64,000 bases of DNA from Apoderus coryli (lineage: Eukaryota > Arthropoda > Insecta > Coleoptera > Attelabidae): positions 7,236,428 to 7,300,427 of the forward strand of contig OU452211.1 of the NCBI GenBank assembly GCA_911728435.2, in the 5' to 3' direction. The translations under genes and the position numbers were made by a program. Positions 11,256 to 20,992 of the stretch are shown here, in pieces; position 1 is the stretch's first letter; each line of letters starts with the position of its first letter. The notes under the pieces are model-generated. The model ran no database searches and had not been told where the DNA came from. It was given only the letters and a program-made list of their open reading frames with translations.

Positions 11256-12166
11256 AAAAGGGGTCTGTGGGCCATTCAGAATGACTTAGGAAAGGTTCTA
11301 AGCCCAGATTATTGTTGTAAGCATTTCATCTATCCGTTTAAAGATGGCTCTGCTTTAAGTACCAAAACAGCTGACGTTCTAATTCTGTCTTAAACGGTAT
11401 GAAATGGTAATATGAATGTAGTGCTGATGCCAAAAAATGAGTGAAATGGAAAAAAATAATAGTAGTAGTTTGTCCCTTTGCCTGACCTGTCTGGCAAACC
11501 TGTGGGCCTCGTCCTCTAGCTCCTCGTCGTCATCAGGATGTATATTCTCCCTACACTCCCTTTCAAGGCAGTCAGCAAATGCCTCAGCCTTTTCTTGGTC
11601 CGTGTTGTAGACGATCCTGCCTCTTTCCCCATTATTGGGGGGCACCTGAGAATTCGTGGCCCGCGGGGCTTTCATGATCAACCATGCGCTACCGTCCTTG
11701 GTGTTTAGTTCTTCTAGCTTCTTTGCCAATGGTTCCCGGGATGTTCCCGTAGTTGTAACCACTTCCGCGTTGAGTCTGTTGAGATTTGCTCTGTCTTCAG
11801 GGGCTAGGGTCATCTTGTATCTTTTCCAGGCTCGATTTTTTCCCTGAATCTTCGCTTTGATTGCGGCAGGAATTGCAAAAAGTCTCTTTTCTTCCTTTTG
11901 GATGAGGTGCAATCCCGTAGGGCTCATTGGATGCTGCTTTCCAGATGCAAAATCAGTGGAACGTTCCCGTAGGTAAAAGGGGTCTGTGGGCCATTCAGAA
12001 CGACCTAGGAAAGGTTCTAAGTCCATATTATTGTTGTAAGCATTTCATCTATCCATTTAAAGATGGCTCTGCTTTAAGTACCAAAACAGCTGACATTCTA
12101 ATTCTGTCTTAAACGGTATGAAATGGTGATATGATATGATTGTTGAGTGAAATGGAAAAAAATAAC
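11256..12166. repeat. About 200-bp direct repeat pair around a LINE fragment
   Basis: Copies at 11256-11462 and 11975-12166 share AAAAGGGGTCTGTGGGCC, TTGTTGTAAGCATTTC and TTAAACGGTATGAAATGG with few mismatches. Only 11463-11974 separates them. They could be a local tandem duplication or the remains of LTR-like ends; the intervening sequence is LINE-derived, which favours duplication. Confidence 0.75.
11463..12026 (-). pseudogene. LINE ORF2 fragment between endonuclease and RT
   Basis: The open minus-strand frame contains KNRAWKRYKMTLAPEDRANLN, then a linker and EKAEAFADCLERECR. This is the region between the endonuclease and RT domains of Jockey-type LINEs. No catalytic domain is complete. 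The frame runs into both flanking direct repeats. Confidence 0.6.
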
Positions 12167-13526
12167 AAAATAAGGGCTCCAGGAACTGAAAACAAGATGT
12201 TGCTCAGGGACTTTGCACAAATTAAGCGTCGCAAAAGGGTGACAACAAATTTTGCTCCTGATGACGTTTAAAAAATAAGATACGCACGACACAAACATCT
12301 ATTTAACGTCATTCGCCTCACCGAATTCGATTTTACAAAAAATTGCTGACAACTTTTGAAAAACTACAAATGTTTGTTGGGTTTCCAGTGAAAACAATAG
12401 CTGACATCTGTCAATAATAAGTGTTACATTCCACTGAAATTGGTGCGCCTCTGGTATCTGTATATCCATTAAAAGAAAACCACTCACCAAATAACCATTT
12501 AGACACCGAAGCAAACAATAAATAGAACTCTCTCTCACCTTCATCCGACTGGTGAACAAGATTCATTTCTTTCAAATGTATTGTTAGTATTTAACTAATA
12601 ATAAATCCGAAGAGGCCACCTTAAAGCTCATAATATTCTTCTTCTCAGTTTCATAAATTACCTAATCATAATTTCTACCGGGTAAGTATATGGTACCTAT
12701 TATGATTGCTATTTAGCGGTTAGTAGGTTTCCTAATTGATTTCTTTAATGATTAATGAATCTGGTGAGATCATTACTCATCACACAAATCACCTTTTAAC
12801 GTTGAGAGCAAAACAATCTTACTTTCATGTGTGTTTGTATTAACGCAATGTTTTATTTTTCTTAGTATGTACAGGGTGTTACCAATTCGATAAATATCGC
12901 ACACTAGGATCTTAACCCCTCGTTTCGTCTTTTTTTTTAAGATTGTCAAGGTCAAGCGCATTAGATGAAAAGTTGAAAATATCAAGGTAAAAAAGAACAC
13001 GTTAAAATACGGGTTTCCTAAGGTAAATCTTATTTTTTTTTTTATTTTTAAAAATTATGCCCCATTCACCTACGAAATCCAATACATAATCAAATACAAA
13101 TAAAATACAAAATTATTTGTATTGAATAAACATTAATATTACTACCTAATTACTACTTACCGCTACCGCAACAAGTTGTGCAGCAGAACCACTAATCTTT
13201 ACTTGTACTAGTCAAAACATTATTACTATTATTATTAAATAATTAAATACATACACTTTTTAATCAATGGCACTATTATTTAATAAACAAACGAACAAAT
13301 AGTTCAAACGTAATGTAAAAAACAGTAAACAAAAATACCTAACGTACAAATCGAAATTCGTGCAAATAGTATAGGCACCTACCTATATCTACAATAGATA
13401 GAAGGGGCGGGGATAGGTGCCTAAGCTCAACGTAAACACGTTCCTATGCAATAAAACACTTATTATTTCAATAGGTATTATATAAAAGTTCTCAATCACC
13501 ACCAGTTTTTTCTGTATATTTATTTA
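12167..13526. other. No gene seen
   Basis: AT-rich sequence with small disconnected frames. A solitary TACAGGGTGTTACC string near 12869 resembles the end of a mariner-like element but has no partner nearby. Nothing else is supported. Confidence 0.4.
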
Positions 13527-13530
13527 TATA

Positions 13531-15352
13531 TGTTACGGGTAAATTTAAATAAGCGAGTAAACCTAGGTTTACCCGGGTAAACTGCGAAATACCCAAGACT
13601 CTTGGGTGAAGTCCAAAATATATTTGGAATTGTCCACGTTTCAGGCTTTACCCGGGTAAACCGCGTTCTATCCGTTTTCCCTTGGCTAAAGTTTGGTGTA
13701 GGAATTGGACTTGGTGGTAAACATCGTATGGAAAGTGAATGTAAGACAAAGTACAAGAATATAACTTAAGATGTTATTAAGCTATATCTGCGCTTGTGTC
13801 AAAAAAAACTTAAATCTGTCAAAAAAGGACTTGTATTTACGCCAATGGTGTTTTGGAGATGAACAGCCGTTGTCAAGTGGATCTTATAGACATGCAATCC
13901 CATCCAGATGGAGAATACAAATTTATCTTAACGAAATTTGTTCAGATACGTGCATTGAAATCGAAAAGGGCTGAGGAAGTTCCTAAGATCCTGATAGACA
14001 TATTTTGTATTTTTGGCGCGCCATCTATACTACAATCGAACAACGGGCGGGAGTTCGCGAACCGTGTCATTGAAGTGTTATGTTCCATGTGAAATGGCAT
14101 TAAAATAGTACATGACAAAGCACGTCAGAGTCAGTCACAAGGCAGCGTGGAAAGAACAAATCAAGATATACAAAATATACTCATGACGTGGATGGACGAT
14201 GAAAACTACTGTAGGCGATGGTCACAAGGTCTGCGATTTGTCCAATTAATGAAAAACAGGGCATACCACGATGGAATAAAACGAGCTCCTTACGCCGCCA
14301 TGTTTGGGCATGATATTAAAGTCGGCCTATCCACATCAGCTTTTCCTAAAGAAACTATTGAGAATCTACGAACCGAAGTAGAGCTTGAGAAAGTCGTCAG
14401 GGAATTTGGTGTAGAAGAACAGTGTATGTATAGTGGCCCACAAATATAAGATATTACTAAAGGTGACAATATGGAAGACGTCGACAAAAATTTTAAAGAA
14501 AACGCCACTAATATAGAAACGTCAGAAAATCATACCAAATGTGCAGAATGTGATGAGCCAAGTACATAAGGTAACATAAGGTGTGAACTTTCCTTGTGCC
14601 AAACAAATATTCAGTCAAACAGAAAAGACGCAAAATAAATTTAGAAAATCAAGCAAAGAAGATGAAAGCTTTATCTAAATCGAAGTTCCCTGCATGTTCT
14701 GTTGGAGATACAGTGAGAGTGAAAATTCCAGACGTTGATCGAGGGAGGGGCGATTTTAGAAACATTCTCATGATGGTTATCGAGAAAGCCGATGACGATT
14801 TTTATAAGCTAGCAAACGAGAAAAAAACAATAGAGGAAATGTTTTCTGTGTGCAGTGAGAAACTTGTGGATCTGGACAGTGTATAACCCGAAAAGAAGAG
14901 CTTACGTCAGCTTGCAAACGAACAATCACTTTTAGGAGGTCAAGGTTATAAACGATATAACTGTAAAACTAAATGCATGACAAATAAATATAAATGTAAA
15001 GCTATTGGAAATCTTTGCAACTCGAAATGTCACAGCAGCTTGCTGTCTTGTTTGAACAAATAAGCACTCGTGAGTAGATTACCTTTAAGAGAATACAGTT
15101 TTAGAATTCTAATTTTTATTTGTAAAATGTGTTTTTTGAATTAAATATGTTCGTCAAACATTAATGGCCTTGTCATTTATACTACATCCAACTTTAACCA
15201 AACGAAAGCGGATAAAACGCTGTTTACCCGGGTAAAGCCCGAAACGTGTACAATTCCAAATTAATTTTGGACATTACCCAAGAGTCTTGGGTATTACGCA
15301 GTTTAACCGGGTAATCCTAGGTTTACTCGCTTATCTAACTTTACCCGTAACA
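13531..15352 (+). mobile_element. Ginger2/TDD-like DNA transposon with about 165-bp TIRs
   Basis: The element starts TGTTACGGGTAAA and ends TTTACCCGTAACA, flanked by TATA on both sides (13527-13530 and 15353-15356), a 4-bp target duplication as expected for Ginger elements. TIRs of about 165 bp (13531-13695 and about 15190-15352) carry the palindrome TTTACCCGGGTAAA and the inverted motif ACCCAAGA/TCTTGGGT. The internal frame encodes an integrase-like protein, listed separately. Confidence 0.8.
13850..15061 (+). pseudogene. Broken integrase-type transposase (KRBA2/Ginger2-like)
   Basis: Fragments match the integrase core of KRBA2-like/Ginger2 proteins in order: CQVDLIDMQSHPDGEYKF with the first acidic residue, FGAPSILQSNNGREFANR (normally SDNG, so the second catalytic Asp reads Asn), QSQGSVERTNQDIQN with the catalytic Glu, then RAYHDGIKRAPYAAMFG. 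A later part holds VGDTVRVKIPDVDRGRGD and a Cys-rich C-terminus (14950-15061, several CxxxC). In-frame stops at 14090 and 14448 and the missing N-terminus make it non-functional. I infer it descends from the element's own transposase. Confidence 0.75.
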
Positions 15353-15356
15353 TATA

Positions 15357-16570
15357 TATTCAAGAAAAAGTACAATTTTGAGCAAAATACATGTATTTTA
15401 GGCCGTATTTGGTAGTACATACTATTACCCGGTGACCGGTGGCGCAAAACTTTTGATATGTACATAGGTATATATGTATACAGTGTATACGAGTATACGG
15501 TGTAGGTGACGATAACAGTTGCCTGTAAAAATGCGAAGTTCCGGTAGTGGGTTATAGCACCAGCGGTAAACCTATTTTGCGGTAGTTATTATACGTATTA
15601 TCGTACCTACAGATAATTATTTAATTAAAGGGGATGTTTTAAAGGTTTAAGGTAGAAAATGAAATTAATATAAGAATCAATATTATTATTTTTTAAATTA
15701 TGGAGTCAATAATAATAAATTGAGTATTTAATTTCGGGCGAAGTTTTTAAGGTAGGCGGTGTCCGACTAGCCGCCACTGGGGCATGTATTGTTATCAAAA
15801 GTTAAAAGGGTGCGCCTATGGACGGCTGAGGTCGGTATTGACATTACAAAGGGATATGTGGTTTTTTATATCATTTTAAATAAAGATTAGAAAGACTATA
15901 CCTACCACCGGAATTATAAGGGTCTTAATTACGTAAAACCCTATATTATGATATGTTAATAGTAGTCAAAAAATGAGTATATCTCAAACCAAGGAAATAT
16001 TTTTCCATATATACTGTGCGCTGTATATTTAAAAGTAAAAGGACCCACTAACTAATAATAAATGCTGTTATTATCGACCGGTTTCTCTTCAGGCTCTCAA
16101 TATCTCTTCTTTTTCTCTATATCCACCAAAAGTGCACATAATAAATGTGTGTACACACATTTTACCAAGACCCAAGTCGTGACTCAAACTGCCCACCGTG
16201 TAATGAGGGGGCATGCCACATATTCGATCCACATCTTTCTCACTTCATCTGGGCCTTACATCTTCTTCTCTTATTATTATTCCTCGTTATTATTATTATA
16301 AACGACCATATATTACTTTATATATTATAATATATAGCTACACCTTTCTTTTTTATTGTATTTATTATTATTAATCTTTGGCATGTCGTATATTTGCGAT
16401 AAAAGTACCTAACGAAACATTTCAAAATCTACTTTCTTGAGAAATGTAAGTACAGTTAGTTAATCGGAAAGGCTTGTTAATATTGTTTAAATTGGAAAAC
16501 GGTTATTCTGGGTCGTCCCCGTGCTTTATTAAAGTTGAAATATGATATTCAATGATCAGTTATATATAAA
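15357..16570. other. No gene seen; short microsatellite tracts
   Basis: AT-rich with TATAC-type repeats near 15465-15500 and TTATTATT tracts near 16265-16330. A GCCGCCACTG string near 15772 looks like one end of the hAT-type family found at 26901 and 36315, but its partner end was not located. Confidence 0.35.
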
Positions 16571-16576
16571 TAAAAT

Positions 16577-17025
16577 ACAGAGTGGTTCAGTTGTTTTGTT
16601 ACAACGAAGAAATTTTACGAGTTTATTTAAAAACTTGATATTTTTTTGAGCGATTGACAAATTGTGTGGGATCCAACTCAAACAAATTTTTTTGACAGTC
16701 AAATGTTTATGCAATATTGAATATATTCTGGTCCCACTAATGCCTAAGGTTGTCTCAATCTCTTGATAGGTCACATGCAATATCAGTTCGCGCAAGACAT
16801 CAATGATTTTCGGAACAACAACTGATTTTGGACAACCTTCACGACATTCGTCTTGGAGTGAACTACGACCACGATTGAATTCACCATACCATTGATAAAC
16901 ACTGGTTCTTGATGGAGCTTCATCGCGAAAATTGTATTAAGTTCATCCATGCACTGTTGCTGAGTTTAATCCACGTTGAAAGTTGTAAAAAATAATCGCA
17001 CGAAAATGTTCACGATTTAATTCCA
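16577..17025 (-). pseudogene. Mariner (SETMAR-type) transposase N-terminal remnant
   Basis: Minus-strand reading starts MELNREHFRAIIFYNFQRG and continues with EAPSRTSVYQWYGEFNRGR, ELILHVTYQEIETTLGISG and VKKICLSWIPHNLSIAQK. These are the paired HTH domains of mariner transposases (the part fused in SETMAR). Stops and a frameshift interrupt it and the DDD catalytic domain is missing. Confidence 0.75.
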
Positions 17026-17179
17026 TTTTTGGGCCGAGATGAATCTTTTAAGTTACTGTAAACTACACAAATAGCGCTCGTATGTCAAAACGTACTGAGT
17101 ACGTATAACCTCAAAAATTTCCAACTTTACGATAGAGCTGACAGTTGCCAGATTGCAACACCAGGGTTGCCAAATCCCG

Positions 17180-17690
17180 AAATATAAAAGGCATTTAACC
17201 AAAAGTGTGCTTCATCACTGAACAAAATTTACCGATGAAATTGTGGATCAATGGCATTCTTCGGCCCATTCACCAAATGGACGGCGTGAAAGATGATCAT
17301 GTGGCTTTAATTCCTGCGGAAGTTGAATCTTGTAAGCACGTAAACCAAGATCTTTACGTTAAATTTTCCATACAGTGAATGGACACAAATTTAAGTCTTA
17401 AGCACGACTACGAATTGATACATTTGGATCATCATCAACTCTACGCTACACACCAACAATTATTGCTTATTGTGTACGCACTGTACGACGTCTTACGGGG
17501 TGCGTATTATCGATTAGTGTAAACGTATTGCGAAAACATGCCATAATTTCTCGAATTAATCGCTCTAAAGGACGATCATGAGCACCATAAAACTCACGTA
17601 ACGCTCTGTGTGTTTCGAATTGATTCGTGTTTTCCGAAATAAATTTGAACAAATCGGCTGTCACAGAAAGCCCCTCTAAAAAAACACCCT
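17180..17690 (-). pseudogene. Mariner-like transposase fragment, second family
   Basis: Minus-strand pieces include an HTH region (NQFETHRALREFYGAHDRP), a VRRRTVRT linker, DDDPNVSIRSR, and LGLRAYKIQLPQELKPHDH leading into FGEWAEE. This arrangement matches the DUF4817/mariner-like transposases related to the intact rosa-type copies in this window. Multiple stops; the catalytic Asp block is only traceable near 17210. Confidence 0.65.
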
Positions 17691-17929
17691 TTATAATTTG
17701 AATGAAGTCTGAATCTGACTCTGATCTGGAGCTCTGGCCACTCTGGCCTAAAAGAGGATGAAAGAGCTGACTCTCTGGCAAAAGAAGGGGCTGAAGGAGA
17801 ATTTATCGGACCAGAATCCGCAAGACCACTGCCAAATACATAGCTAATACCTGGATGACGACAAAAGTTAAGAACTTTTGGCAAAATTATACAGGTTTAG
17901 TACATTCCAAGGAGTTCATTAACCTATCG

Positions 17930-18200
17930 AAACCAAGGGTATGAGTAGACCTCATCTACGCTACCTGGTTGGACTACACATTTGTCATTATCGTTTGAAT
18001 CATCATCTCACAAGGTTATTGGGTCTGTTGGAGGGTTCTGCGTGCCGATTAAGCCTGGATGATGATGAGACGGCGGAGCATGTACTATGTTCTTGCCCAG
18101 CGGTAGCCAGAACTAGATTCGCAATATTTGGTAAAGTAATCCTTCTACTAGCGACTCTAAAAGAAAGCTCACCCAGCAAAATAATATGAATATTGAGCTA
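17930..18200 (+). pseudogene. LINE ORF2 C-terminal zinc motif
   Basis: Plus-strand frame reads HLRYLVGLHICHYRLNHH then CRLSLDDDETAEHVLCSCP. That is the RNase H-distal tail of Jockey/R1-type LINEs, though one Cys of the usual CxxC is Ser. It ends near SPSKII. Confidence 0.7.
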
Positions 18201-18642
18201 TTGGGTGAAATATAAATAGGTATGAGCTACAATAGACCTTCGGTGGTCGCGGTGCAAACCCCCTCATTATTAAAAATTTTATAGGCATTACATACAAACT
18301 ATTCGCTGAAAGGGAGATTCGGTTCATAGGCAATTTTAAATTCAAATTATATCCAAGTTCATCGTTTGATGATTGACAAGTGCTGGTCAAGTTACTGATC
18401 TGGGAATATACATAGAAAACACACTCCAAAATATAAATTGATATTGCTGTTAATATTTTCAACAATTGACGACAGGAGTATCTCGCTGATTTAAATGTCA
18501 TCGTTCTGATGATCCTCTTTTGCAATAAAAGTATTTCATCTATGCCCCACAACACAATACAATAAACAATAACACAAAACAGAGTGAATATAAGCAAAAA
18601 ATAGAACGATCGAAATACATCGATGGAAACAAAGCTCGTCAT
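18180..18642 (-). pseudogene. LINE post-RT fragment
   Basis: Minus-strand 157-residue frame with YCIVLWG, LLLQKRIIRTM, SCRQLLKILTAISIYILECV and SLSANSLYVM, the conserved post-RT C-terminal region of Jockey-like LINE ORF2 proteins. It is head-to-head with the plus-strand tail at 17930-18200, so two insertions meet here. Confidence 0.65.
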
Positions 18643-19708
18643 CTTTCAGATTAAGAAGGAAAACTTGCAAAGCTGAAATAACCTCCCTTTATACCAATTT
18701 AACTGTGAGTCAATCTCTACGCTTAAGAATCTTAAGATTGTATATGGTTTGTCTTCCCCAAATTCAGCACCAAAGCATTAGCGGCACAATAACCTCGCAT
18801 TTGCTCCAAACATTCATGTCCCTTTGATCTTCAGTAGAACCAGACCGTGGCATGGATTGACAGATACTGACGAAATCGATTTGCTCTTAGAGTACCATAG
18901 TCGGTGCCCATCTACAAGAGCAAGGCCCGGTTAAATTAAAAAAATCCCTTGTGTATAGGTAAAAACAGAAATTTTGTCCGCACACAAAGTTATGTTTGCT
19001 TTGTCCTCGTCAATAACAAATTTGAATGCATTGGGCACATTTTTAATTTCTTCTGAATCCTCACACGTTTTTAATTTTTTTTATAACGCTGCTCGAGGTG
19101 TTAAAAATATTTTATTTTTATTATCGCAGAAATCGATAAGAAAACTTTTTGGTTTATACACAATCTTAAATGAGAATATAACAGTGAGAGAAAAAAAATA
19201 AAGGAGCGCATGAAAAAGGGCTTTAACGCACGCCTTCCAATAAATCACCGCGCGGAGTCTTCCAGCTTTGGGGGCCATACCAACACAAAATAAATCACAA
19301 AAAGCAGCGCGTTTAAGTTCTGAAAGGAATTGGTGCATGAAGTTGTTACCAGGGAGTATAAATTGGTTAGGCTATCTTGTTCAGCTAAAAATATATTGTA
19401 AGACATTTCGAACATTAGTAAGTTTATATTTTTGTGTGATTAGTAAATATTACAATTGATTGAAAATATATCTGAACAGGACTTCACAAGTTTTTTTTTT
19501 CAATAGATAGATAGAGTTCATTTTTTAATTGTAAGTAATTTACGTTAGGAAATAAGTTACACACAGTTTTAATATCTTCATTTGGAAAGACGGTTCGATA
19601 TTCACCAACTTTTTCAGTTTCAAATAAATTCGCAACAGTTAGGTGTCCATCAAAACTTTTTTTATAGTAACTCGATGATCAAATGTTAATTTAACATTAT
19701 TTACATTC
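18643..19708. other. No gene seen
   Basis: AT-rich sequence with short frames only and no recognisable domain. It probably contains worn repeat sequence. Confidence 0.35.
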
Positions 19709-20830
19709 ATATAACCTTATTTTACATTAAATCTCTGCTGCATCTATATGAAGCGTGCTTCTTATAGTGTTTTTTTAATGGCAAGATTCGTATGCTATGC
19801 TTAGTACAATTAAACGCTGGCAACTATGTTTATACGAAGAGAGATAGTGGGTATATGCCAGATGGCAGTGTTGCCCATTGTTGCTGAATTATAGATGAAA
19901 ATGCTTTGAGGAACACTTCATCTGCATAATATTAAGTTCACAAATAAAGGCTCAGTTTATCTAATCAGACCAAGGGAGACGTGCACCATATGTAACCTAA
20001 ATGTCCGAGAAACTTTACATCACATTCTGTTTGAATGCCCAATTTACGCCCCAATTAGGTCGGCACAACCCGCGGTATCATCCCTTGATGACTTGGTTAG
20101 TGCCCTAAATCGTATTAATCTGCGGTTAGCTGAGCGGATCTGCTCGTTTATTGTGGATATCCTTACATTAAGGTCATTTATTATGAATGAGTAGGAATTT
20201 TGTTTGTAGTTGTAGTTTGTTTTTGTTCTCTTTTTAGTTTTCATATTATTATTGGATTGTTTTTTTTGTGTTATTTTTCTTTTGTTTATATATTTGTTAA
20301 TTGGATAGGATGATAGTTAAGTTGTTATAATGTTATTGTAATATTGTATGTATCAAACCGAGCTCATTGTTGGAAAACTGTATGTTTTGGGAACAATAAA
20401 GTTGATTTGATTTGATTTTGCTTCATCTGCATAAGAACGTGTATGATAAATAAATAGGCTATTGTCATAGGACACAAGCACTGGCAACGGTATCAACTCC
20501 GCATACAGGGAAGAGAGAGACCGAAATAAATAATGTTTTACTATTATTACACGAATAAAAAAAGAGGGAAATACCTATAGGTATGTAAATTAATTATGTT
20601 AAAAATAGGTGTATAAGATAAAGCCTGCTTCAGATGAAGACGAAATTCAAAATTACAGTTTTATGGTAAAGCAGGTTGAAAATTAAGTCTACATTAATTT
20701 ATAGTTTAAATTTTATATGGAGAAAAATAATTACACAATAAACTAGAATTAAATACCTAAATATTAATAATTTTACTGATTATTTAGATGAAGCGTTGCT
20801 TCATTTGCTTCATAGGACAAGCCGCCACTG
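19709..20830 (-). repeat. hAT-like non-autonomous repeat, copy A (interrupted by a LINE)
   Basis: The sequence outside the LINE insert is the reverse complement of 48624-49240, sharing TGCCAGATGGCAGTGTTGCC-like and TTCATCTGAAGCAGG-like blocks. Its right edge ends GCCGCCACTG, the inverted terminus seen in the related element at 36315-36546. No coding capacity. The left edge (about 19709) is where similarity to copy B ends; no second terminus is visible there, so this copy appears truncated. Confidence 0.7.
19930..20420 (+). mobile_element. 5'-truncated LINE with 14-bp target duplication
   Basis: CTTCATCTGCATAA occurs at both 19916-19929 and 20421-20434. Between them is a plus-strand LINE end: CTICNLNVRETLHHILFECP (a CCHC-type motif), a frame ending RSFIMNE stop near 20194, a T-rich 3' UTR, AATAAA at 20395-20400, then a GTTGATTTGATTTGATTTTG tail. 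This is the classic product of target-primed reverse transcription with 5' truncation. It landed inside the hAT-like repeat and is therefore younger than it. Confidence 0.9.
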
Positions 20831-20992
20831 ATTCTAACGAAATCACACTGGTCTGGTGCGAAGTATAAAATCTAAAATTATTTTTTCTACATCATTTTTT
20901 AGATAGCGCACGTGCCCTCGTTTGTTATTATTATTAGAAATTGCAACCACGATTCCAAAGGAATTATAAAAAGCCACTGACTTTCATTTATA

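Noticed and set aside
11256..12166. Direct repeats as LTRs of a short LTR retrotransposon
   Set aside because: They lack TG...CA ends and the sequence between is LINE ORF2, not gag or pol of an LTR element.
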